This document shows positions 24,278 to 31,036 of a stretch of DNA of 52,150 nucleotides, piece by piece. Location: the NCBI GenBank assembly GCA_031555735.1, contig JAVBUE010000017.1:1-52150 (forward strand), in the 5' to 3' direction. Source of the DNA: JAJDIA01 sp031555735 (GTDB lineage Bacteria > Bacteroidota > Bacteroidia > Bacteroidales > Tannerellaceae). A program made the position numbers and the translations under genes. Position 1 is the stretch's first letter. Each line of letters begins with the position of its first letter. Below the pieces are notes generated by a model. That model worked only from the letters and a program-made list of their open reading frames with translations, made no database searches and was not told the origin of the DNA.

Positions 24278-26161
24278 ATGAGCATGGATTTTACGTATGA
24301 TGTCATCGTGGTAGGCGCCGGACATGCCGGTTGTGAAGCGGCAGCGGCGGCGGCTAACCTGGGGTCGAAAACGCTCCTGGTCACCATGGACATGAACAAA
24401 ATAGCGCAGATGAGCTGTAACCCCGCCATCGGCGGTATCGCCAAGGGACAGATCGTCCGCGAAATAGATGCGCTGGGTGGGTATATGGGGATCGTGACCG
24501 ACCGGACAGCGATCCAGTTCCGTATGCTCAACCGCAGCAAAGGGCCTGCCATGTGGAGCCCGCGGGCACAGAGCGACCGGGCGAAGTTCAGCACCGAATG
24601 GCGTGAAATCCTCGAAAACCTCCCCAATCTCCATATCTGGCAGGATGTGGCGAAAGAACTGCTTATTACGGACGGGCGCGTAGGGGGTATTGTGACCGAA
24701 CTGGGCGTTATATTCCGCGCCGGAGCGGTGGTGCTTACCAACGGCACGTTCCTGAACGGCCTCCTGCATATCGGCCGGACGCAGATACGCGGCGGACGCA
24801 TGGCGGAACCGGCCGTGACGGGACTTACCGAACAACTGCTGGCCGCCGGGATCCGTACCGACCGGATGAAAACAGGTACGCCCGTGCGTATAGACGCCCG
24901 CAGCGTACATTTCGATGAGATGGCGGAACAACCGGGCGATGACGACTTCCATACCTTCTCTTACCTGGATACGTCGCGGCGCGTATTGAAACAATTGAGT
25001 TGCTGGACGACGTTCACGAATGAAGCCTGCCATGAGATCCTCCGGGAAGGTCTCCCCGACTCGCCTTTGTACAACGGACAGATACAGAGTATCGGTCCCC
25101 GCTATTGCCCGAGCATCGAGACGAAGATCGTCACCTTTGCCGACAAAACGCAGCACCAGCTTTTCCTGGAGCCCGAAGGGGAATCGACGCAGGAATACTA
25201 CCTGAACGGCTTCTCCTCTTCCCTGCCCCTGGATATCCAGTTGCGGGCGTTGCAGGCGATCCCCGCGTTCCGGGATATCCGGGTGTATCGCCCGGGGTAT
25301 GCGATCGAATATGATTTCTTCGATCCTACCCAGTTGCACCATAACCTGGAGACCAAACAACTGAAGAACCTCTTCTTCGCCGGGCAGATCAATGGGACGA
25401 CCGGGTATGAAGAGGCCGGAGGTCAAGGACTGATGGCGGGGATCAACGCGCATATCAACTGCCACGGCGGAGAACCGTTCGTGCTCGGTCGCGATGAAGC
25501 GTATATCGGCGTGCTGATAGACGACCTGGTGACCAAAGGCGTGGATGAGCCTTATCGGATGTTTACTTCCCGTGCGGAATACCGTATCCTGCTCCGGCAG
25601 GATGATGCGGATATGCGGTTGACGGAGAAGTCGCATCACCTCGGACTGGCGGATAAGTACCGGCTCGATCTGCTGAAAGCAAAACGGGAAGCCCGGGATG
25701 CGATCCTCTCTTTTGTGGAGAATTATTCGATCAAGGCACCGTATATCAATCCGGCGCTGGAAGTGATGGGCACTACTCCGCTTACGCACGGGTGTAAGCT
25801 GATCGACCTGGTGCTCCGTCCGCAGCTCACTCTGGAAGGGTTGGCGGAGCATATCCCTGCACTGAAGGAAGAGCTGGATAAGGTGCCCGCTTCGCGTGCC
25901 TCCGAGATTGTGGAGGCTGCCGAGATCCTGATCAAGTACAGTGGGTATATCAAACGGGAACAGATCATCGCCGAGAAGATCAACCGCCTGGAGAATATCC
26001 GGATCCAGGGGAAGTTCGACTACCACTCCATCCAGTCGCTCTCTACCGAAGCACGTCAGAAGCTCACGAAGATAGACCCGGATACCATCGCACAGGCCAG
26101 CCGGATCCCGGGGATATCACCCAGCGATATCAACATCTTGTTGGTCCTCCTGGGACGATAA
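24278..26161 (+). CDS. mnmG: tRNA U34 carboxymethylaminomethyl-modifying enzyme MnmG (GidA)
   Basis: FAD-binding subunit that, with MnmE, installs the cmnm5 group on wobble uridine 34 of several tRNAs. The 627-residue product has the dinucleotide motif GAGHAG at 13-18, and SCNPAIGGIAKGQIVREIDA, a MnmG signature, near 45. GQINGTTGYEEAGGQGLMAG follows further on. The helical C-terminal domain that contacts MnmE ends LSTEARQKL...GISPSDINILL. The length is normal. Starts at Met1 and Met3 are both possible. In many bacteria this gene is close to the replication origin, relevant to the ParB-type site 9 bp beyond its stop. Confidence 0.97.
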   Translation: MSMDFTYDVIVVGAGHAGCEAAAAAANLGSKTLLVTMDMNKIAQMSCNPAIGGIAKGQIVREIDALGGYMGIVTDRTAIQFRMLNRSKGPAMWSPRAQSDRAKFSTEWREILENLPNLHIWQDVAKELLITDGRVGGIVTELGVIFRAGAVVLTNGTFLNGLLHIGRTQIRGGRMAEPAVTGLTEQLLAAGIRTDRMKTGTPVRIDARSVHFDEMAEQPGDDDFHTFSYLDTSRRVLKQLSCWTTFTNEACHEILREGLPDSPLYNGQIQSIGPRYCPSIETKIVTFADKTQHQLFLEPEGESTQEYYLNGFSSSLPLDIQLRALQAIPAFRDIRVYRPGYAIEYDFFDPTQLHHNLETKQLKNLFFAGQINGTTGYEEAGGQGLMAGINAHINCHGGEPFVLGRDEAYIGVLIDDLVTKGVDEPYRMFTSRAEYRILLRQDDADMRLTEKSHHLGLADKYRLDLLKAKREARDAILSFVENYSIKAPYINPALEVMGTTPLTHGCKLIDLVLRPQLTLEGLAEHIPALKEELDKVPASRASEIVEAAEILIKYSGYIKREQIIAEKINRLENIRIQGKFDYHSIQSLSTEARQKLTKIDPDTIAQASRIPGISPSDINILLVLLGR

Positions 26162-26170
26162 TAGCATGAA

Positions 26171-26186
26171 TGTTCCACGTGAAACA
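26171..26186 (+). promoter_or_regulatory. parS-like ParB-binding site
   Basis: TGTTCCACGTGAAACA matches the published Bacillus subtilis parS consensus TGTTNCACGTGAAACA at every fixed position. It is a 16-bp near-perfect palindrome lying in the 45-bp gap between mnmG and uvrC. It is the only such site I see in the window. ParB-CTP clamps load at these sites near the origin and guide chromosome segregation and SMC loading. Confidence 0.8.
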
Positions 26187-26206
26187 ATTGCATAGTTGAA
26201 GATCCG

Positions 26207-28021
26207 ATGCGTACCCCCAACGACGAACATCTCCACCTCCTTCTTTCCGCTATTCCGGACAAGCCGGGCTGCTACCAGTATTTCGACGATAAGGGTACGA
26301 TTATCTATGTAGGCAAGGCGAAGAACCTGAAGAAGCGCGTGTCTTCCTATTTCAATAAGGAACATACGGACCGTAAGACGCATGTGCTCGTGAAACAAAT
26401 CTGCGATATTAAATATATCGTCGTTGATTCGGAAGAAGACGCCCTGTTGTTGGAAAACAACCTGATCAAGGAATTCCGCCCCCGCTACAATGTGATGCTG
26501 AAAGACGACAAGACGTATCCGTCTATCGTGGTGAAGAACGAATACTTCCCCCGTGTCTTTATGACGCGCAACATCGTGAAAGACGGCTCCAAATACTACG
26601 GCCCCTACTCTTCCGTAGTCCCTGCCAAGATGATGCTCCAGATGCTGAAGGAAATTTATCCGATCCGCATCTGTACCTATCCGCTCACGCCCGAAACCAT
26701 CCAACAGGGAAAATACAAGGTATGCCTCCAGTATCATATCAAACGGTGTAAAGGTCCCTGTGAGGGATTGCAATCACTGGCCGAATACAACCAGAACATC
26801 GCCGAAGTGAAAGAAATACTGAACGGCAACATCTCCCAGATCAGCAAAGTCTTGTTTGAGAAGATGCAGGCGTTGGCCGGTGAACTGCGCTTTGAAGAGG
26901 CGCAGATGGTGAAAGAGAAGTATGAGGTGGTGGAAAACTTCCGCGCGAAGTCCACCATCGTCACGCCCTCGTTGCATAATATCGATGTGTATTCCATCGC
27001 GCAGCTCGAACGCTCCGCCTTTATCAATTACCTGCATATCGGCAACGGACAGATCGTGCAAGCCTATACCTTCGAATACAAGATACGGCTGGACGAAACG
27101 AAAGAAGAGTTGCTTGCCCTGGGCATCGTGGAAATGCGCGAACGCTTCGGAAGTACCGCCCGTGAGATCATCGTTCCCTTCGAGCCGGATATGGAACTGG
27201 CCAACGTGTCTTTCACCATTCCCCAGCGGGGAGACAAAAAGAAACTGCTGGAGCTGTCGGAACTGAACGTCAAACAATTTAAGGTGGATCGCCTCAAGCA
27301 GGCGGAAAAACTCAATCCCGAGCAACGGCAAACCCGCCTGCTTACCGAAATACGGGATGCGCTGCGGTTGGACAAACTGCCCGCCCGCATCGAATGTTTC
27401 GACAATTCCAACATCCAGGGAAGCGATGCGGTGGCCGCCTGCGTGGTGTTTGTGATGGGGAAGCCGTCGAAGAAAGACTACCGGAAATATACCATCCGGA
27501 CGGTGGTGGGGCCGGACGATTACGCCTCGATGAAGGAAGTCGTACGCCGACGCTACCAACGTGCCCTTGCAGAAGAATCGCCCCTGCCCGACCTGATCAT
27601 TACCGACGGAGGAAAGGGACAGATGGAGGTGGTGCGATCGGTGATCGAAGACGAGCTGCACCTCTCTATCCCCATCGCGGGGCTGGCGAAAGACAAGCGG
27701 CACCGTACCTCGGAACTGCTGTTCGGCTCTCCACCGGTCAGCGCCGGACTGGTACAGAAAAGTCCCATGTTCCATTTCCTCGAGCAGATGCAGAACGAAG
27801 TACACCGGTTTGCCATCACCTTCCATAAAGATAAGCGGAGCAAAAGCCAGATCGCCTCTGAATTAGATGCCATCAAAGGCATCGGCGAAAAGACAAAAGT
27901 ATTACTTTTGCGCCAGTATAAAAGTATCAGGCGTATCCGCGAAGCTGATCCGGAAGAGATCAGGCAACTGATCGGCGAAGCGAAAGCCGCCCTTTTGCTC
28001 GCGGGATTGAAGAACGAATAA
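26207..28021 (+). CDS. uvrC: Excinuclease ABC subunit C
   Basis: UvrC makes the two incisions flanking bulky DNA lesions after UvrAB handover. The 604-residue product starts with a GIY-YIG nuclease domain (KPGCYQYFDDKGTIIYVGKA, about 20-39). A UvrB-interacting UVR motif near 215-245 follows (ELRFEEAQMVKEKYEVVENF). The RNase H-like domain (IECFDNSNIQGSDAV, then LIITDGGKGQ) holds the 5' cut site, and a C-terminal helix-hairpin-helix pair (LDAIKGIGEKTKVLLL) completes it. All domains are intact. The start is the first ATG after the parS-like site; it lies in the run mnmG-uvrC-dtd. Confidence 0.97.
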   Translation: MRTPNDEHLHLLLSAIPDKPGCYQYFDDKGTIIYVGKAKNLKKRVSSYFNKEHTDRKTHVLVKQICDIKYIVVDSEEDALLLENNLIKEFRPRYNVMLKDDKTYPSIVVKNEYFPRVFMTRNIVKDGSKYYGPYSSVVPAKMMLQMLKEIYPIRICTYPLTPETIQQGKYKVCLQYHIKRCKGPCEGLQSLAEYNQNIAEVKEILNGNISQISKVLFEKMQALAGELRFEEAQMVKEKYEVVENFRAKSTIVTPSLHNIDVYSIAQLERSAFINYLHIGNGQIVQAYTFEYKIRLDETKEELLALGIVEMRERFGSTAREIIVPFEPDMELANVSFTIPQRGDKKKLLELSELNVKQFKVDRLKQAEKLNPEQRQTRLLTEIRDALRLDKLPARIECFDNSNIQGSDAVAACVVFVMGKPSKKDYRKYTIRTVVGPDDYASMKEVVRRRYQRALAEESPLPDLIITDGGKGQMEVVRSVIEDELHLSIPIAGLAKDKRHRTSELLFGSPPVSAGLVQKSPMFHFLEQMQNEVHRFAITFHKDKRSKSQIASELDAIKGIGEKTKVLLLRQYKSIRRIREADPEEIRQLIGEAKAALLLAGLKNE

Positions 28022-28022
28022 G

Positions 28023-28475
28023 ATGAAAACAGTGATACAACGCGTACAGCGTGCTTCCGTAGTGATCGATGGGCAGGTGACCGCCCATATCGGAGCGGGA
28101 CTGCTGGTGCTGGTAGGGATCGAAGACCGCGACACGCAGGAAGACATCGAGTGGTTGGCGAAGAAGATCACCGCCCTGCGTATTTTTGATGACGAACAGG
28201 GCGTGATGAACCGTCCGGTAACGGAAGCAGGCGGCGATATCCTGGTGGTGAGCCAGTTCACGCTCCATGCTTCGACGAAGAAAGGTAACCGTCCCTCCTA
28301 TATCCGCGCTTCCCGGCCGGAGATTGCCATTCCCATGTACGAACGCTTTTGTGCCGAGGTGGGATTGCAACTGGGTAAGCCCGTTTTCACCGGCATTTTC
28401 GGCGCTGACATGCAAATAGATCTGGTAAACGACGGCCCTGTTACCATCCTCATAGACTCTCAACACAAAGAATAA
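28023..28475 (+). CDS. dtd: D-aminoacyl-tRNA deacylase
   Basis: A 150-residue enzyme that hydrolyses D-aminoacyl-tRNAs (and Gly-tRNA-Ala), keeping D-amino acids out of proteins. Both family motifs are present: SQFTLHA at 77-83, and the Gly-cisPro motif within NDGPVT at 136-141. The start ATG lies 1 bp beyond the uvrC stop, so the genes are co-transcribed and probably coupled. Confidence 0.96.
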   Translation: MKTVIQRVQRASVVIDGQVTAHIGAGLLVLVGIEDRDTQEDIEWLAKKITALRIFDDEQGVMNRPVTEAGGDILVVSQFTLHASTKKGNRPSYIRASRPEIAIPMYERFCAEVGLQLGKPVFTGIFGADMQIDLVNDGPVTILIDSQHKE

Positions 28476-28483
28476 AACGATTT

Positions 28484-28819
28484 ATGGAAGAAATAACGTT
28501 GCGCGAAGCTCAGGAGAAAGTGGATCGCTGGATCAAACTGTTCGGTGTACGCTATTTCGGCGAGTTGACGAACATGGCGCTCCTCACCGAAGAAGTAGGC
28601 GAACTGGCACGCTTAGTTGCCCGTATCTATGGCGACCAGTCGTTCAAACAAAGCGACCGCGCCTATGATTTGGGCGATGAAATGGCGGATATCCTGTGGG
28701 TGCTCCTCTGCATGGCGAACCAAACGGGGGTGGACATGACCGCCGCTTTCGAGCGGAATATGTCCAAGAAGACGAACCGCGACAGAGAACGACATATCAA
28801 CAATCCCAAACTACAATAA
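28484..28819 (+). CDS. MazG-like nucleotide pyrophosphohydrolase
   Basis: A 111-residue single-domain all-alpha NTP pyrophosphohydrolase. The magnesium-binding set is E36-E37-x2-E40 in LLTEEVGEL and E66-x2-D69 in LGDEMAD. Family members hydrolyse NTPs or dNTPs, including damaged ones, to monophosphates. This is a short house-cleaning form, not the two-domain MazG of E. coli. It sits 8 bp after dtd and 2 bp before deoC. The true substrate is not known. Confidence 0.88.
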   Translation: MEEITLREAQEKVDRWIKLFGVRYFGELTNMALLTEEVGELARLVARIYGDQSFKQSDRAYDLGDEMADILWVLLCMANQTGVDMTAAFERNMSKKTNRDRERHINNPKLQ

Positions 28820-28821
28820 TC

Positions 28822-29694
28822 ATGCACGAAACTTCTAAATACCAAAAAGCGTTTGCCCGCTTTGAAGCTCCGTTGGCCGACGGGAAAGTAACCGCCAAGG
28901 TGACCGAACTGATCGACAAACACTATCTCCGCCACTTCACGCCGGAGGTGCTGCAGTGTATCCACGGTTGTATCGACCTCACATCCCTCACCTCGCTGGA
29001 TACGAAGGAAAGTATCTGGAAGATGGTAGATAAAGTGAACGATTACGAAGGATCGCGCCCCGATGTGCCCAACGTGGCTGCGATCTGTGTCTATCCTCTC
29101 TTTGTGGAAACGGTCAGGCAGGCGCTGACGGCGCAGGAGGTGAAGATTGCCGCGGTGTCCGGTGGTTTCCCTGCTTCACAAACCTTTACGGAGGTCAAGA
29201 TCGCCGAGACGGCCATGGCAGTGATGGAAGGGGCGGACGAGATTGATGTGGTGCTCAACCTCGGCTACCTGCTCGAAGGCAGCTACGAAGAACTGGCGGA
29301 GGAACTGCAGGAGATCAAAGACAGTTGCCGTACCGCCCGGCTGAAGGTGATCCTTGAAACGGGTGCGTTGGTGACGGCCGAAAATATCCAACGTGCCTCG
29401 ATTATGGCCATCTATTCGGGGGCTGACTTCATCAAGACATCTACCGGCAAAGGGTATCCCGGCGCTACTTACGAAGCGGTATATACCATGTGCCAGGTGA
29501 TCAGGGCGTATCATGCACTCACCGGTAACAAGGTGGGTATCAAAGTGTCAGGAGGTGTCCGTACGGCGGAAGAAGCCGTCAAATACTACACCCTCGTCAA
29601 AGAAATCCTCGGCAATGAATGGCTCACCCCCACCCTCTTCCGTATCGGCGCCAGCAGCCTCGTGGATGACATTGAGCGCCGCCTCGGCGAGTAA
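28822..29694 (+). CDS. deoC: Deoxyribose-phosphate aldolase
   Basis: Class I aldolase that cleaves 2-deoxyribose-5-phosphate to glyceraldehyde-3-phosphate and acetaldehyde in deoxynucleoside catabolism. I use the ATG at 28822 (MHETSKYQKAF), giving 290 residues; the frame is open further upstream but overlaps mazG. The Schiff-base lysine is K205 in FIKTSTGK, with D142 in EIDVVLN and K241 in GIKVSGG completing the catalytic set. It is longer than the E. coli enzyme by an N-terminal extension. It is the last gene of the plus-strand run and convergent with the prenyl synthase gene. Confidence 0.95.
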   Translation: MHETSKYQKAFARFEAPLADGKVTAKVTELIDKHYLRHFTPEVLQCIHGCIDLTSLTSLDTKESIWKMVDKVNDYEGSRPDVPNVAAICVYPLFVETVRQALTAQEVKIAAVSGGFPASQTFTEVKIAETAMAVMEGADEIDVVLNLGYLLEGSYEELAEELQEIKDSCRTARLKVILETGALVTAENIQRASIMAIYSGADFIKTSTGKGYPGATYEAVYTMCQVIRAYHALTGNKVGIKVSGGVRTAEEAVKYYTLVKEILGNEWLTPTLFRIGASSLVDDIERRLGE

Positions 29695-29798
29695 ACTCTT
29701 CCGCGGCACCATGATCTCAATTCGTTGAAATGACGAAGGGCTTATCCCTATACACGGAGTTTATTTTGCAAAATATCTGCCACGCGATGACTAAAAAG

Positions 29799-29837
29799 TT
29801 TCATCCTTGTGGAACTAAAGTTTCATAAGGATGAAAC
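29799..29837. repeat. Inverted repeat beside the 22-bp tandem array
   Basis: GTTTCATCCTT at 29799-29809 is an exact inverted copy of 29827-29837, with a 17-nt spacer. It sits between the convergent deoC and prenyl-synthase genes and may act as a transcription barrier for both. Confidence 0.55.
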
Positions 29838-29842
29838 AAACA

Positions 29843-29925
29843 GTTCCATTAGGTGGATCTTTTTGTTCCATTAGGTGAACCTTTTTGTTCCAATAGGTTG
29901 ATCTTTTTGTTCCAATAGGTGGAAA
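29843..29925 (+). repeat. Tandem 22-bp repeat array, 3.8 units
   Basis: Units start at 29843, 29865, 29887 and 29909, each 22 bp (the last partial), opening GTTCCATTAGGTG or GTTCCAATAGGTG and followed by a T run. Units differ at a few positions. The complementary strand reads CCACCTAT, the 8-mer that also recurs every 22 bp in copy B at 15.8 kb. The array fills most of the gap between two convergent genes. Confidence 0.85.
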
Positions 29926-29960
29926 CCCGGAGAATAGCCGCGTCCTTATACTCTTTATTA

Positions 29961-30935
29961 CTATTTCTTCCTGTCGATCACATAATCCGTCAGGAGGACG
30001 AGGGCGTCGCGGGCGTCGGAGGCGGGTAATTGGTGGAGGATGGTGAAGGCTTGGGCGTGGTAGGCTTTCATGCGGGCTTCGGCATATTCGATACCGCCGT
30101 TAGCCTTGGCAAAGCGGATGAGTGAGCGGACGTTTTCATCGGTAAAATCGGCGGTTTCGATGATCTGCAGGCAGGGTGCGGCCAAAGTCGGCTCGGCTGT
30201 CTGCAGGGCGTGCAGCAACGGGAGTGTGATCTTCCCTTCGCGGATATCGTTTCCGGTGGGTTTGCCGATGGTGTGGTCGTCGAAGTAATCGAAGATATCG
30301 TCTCTGATCTGGAAGCAATAGCCGATATGTTCGCCGAATTCGCGGAAAAGGGCGACCGTACGGTCGTCTGCCTCGGCGGAAATGGCGCCTATCTCGGCAC
30401 AGGCGGAGAGCAGGGCGGCAGTCTTTTTGCGGATCACTTCGAGGTAGCAGGATTCGTCGAGGATATGCTCTTCGGCAGTCTCCAACTGGGCGATCTCCCC
30501 TTCCGACAGGTTCTTTCCCAACTGCGAGATGAGGTGGATGATACGGAGGTTGCGTGTCCAGATCGAACGCACGAGGGCGGTGGAAAGGATATAATCACCT
30601 GTGAGTACGGCGATGCGGTTGTCGAATATGGCATTAAGTGAGGGTACGCCGCGGCGTTGTTTGGTATCGTCCACCACATCGTCGTGGATAAGGGTGGCGG
30701 TATGAAGCAGTTCGATCAGGACGGCGGAGTTGACCGTATCGTCGGATACCTTCCCGCAGGCTTTGGCCGCCAACAGGACGATCAGCGGACGAACGTGCTT
30801 ACCGGTGGCGGCCAGCAACCGGTCGATCGCCGACTGCAACTGCCGTGTACTGCTGCGGAGCGATTCGGCATACTCGTCGAGGAAACGCTTATACGCCTCC
30901 GCTACCGGCTGTTCTATACGTAACCTTTCGTCCAT
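29961..30935 (-). CDS. ispB: Long-chain polyprenyl diphosphate synthase
   Basis: Trans-prenyltransferase that extends farnesyl diphosphate with isopentenyl diphosphate to a long chain, probably the side chain of menaquinone. The ATG at 30935 (MDERLRIEQP) gives 324 residues. The first Asp-rich motif is DDVVD at 85-89 and the second DDIFD at 212-216, both intact. ispB is the closest name, but the chain length made cannot be read from sequence. It is the only minus-strand gene between 22.5 and 48.8 kb and diverges from polA. Confidence 0.88.
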   Translation of the reverse strand: MDERLRIEQPVAEAYKRFLDEYAESLRSSTRQLQSAIDRLLAATGKHVRPLIVLLAAKACGKVSDDTVNSAVLIELLHTATLIHDDVVDDTKQRRGVPSLNAIFDNRIAVLTGDYILSTALVRSIWTRNLRIIHLISQLGKNLSEGEIAQLETAEEHILDESCYLEVIRKKTAALLSACAEIGAISAEADDRTVALFREFGEHIGYCFQIRDDIFDYFDDHTIGKPTGNDIREGKITLPLLHALQTAEPTLAAPCLQIIETADFTDENVRSLIRFAKANGGIEYAEARMKAYHAQAFTILHQLPASDARDALVLLTDYVIDRKK

Positions 30936-30953
30936 AGATTGATAAAAGCTTCG

Positions 30954-30961
30954 CAAAAGTA
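30954..30961 (-). promoter_or_regulatory. -7 box for the prenyl synthase gene
   Basis: TACTTTTG on the minus strand, 19 bp upstream of the chosen ATG. This close spacing supports the internal start over the longer frame. Confidence 0.5.
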
Positions 30962-30993
30962 AGAAAAACAATTCAGTATAAGGACTTATTTCG

Positions 30994-31001
30994 TACTTTT
31001 A
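30994..31001 (+). promoter_or_regulatory. Candidate -7 box for polA
   Basis: TACTTTTA, one base off the TAnnTTTG consensus, 36 bp before the polA ATG, divergent from the box at 30954-30961. Confidence 0.4.
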
Positions 31002-31036
31002 CCCGTATTTTGTATAATAATATAAGCAGAAGACGT

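Noticed and set aside
24260..26026. 588-codon open frame on the minus strand
   Set aside because: It lies antisense to mnmG, whose product is clearly recognisable. The long frame is a by-product of its codon usage.
29843..29925. CRISPR-like repeat array
   Set aside because: Units are 22 bp and directly adjacent with no spacers, and there are no cas genes. It is a tandem array.
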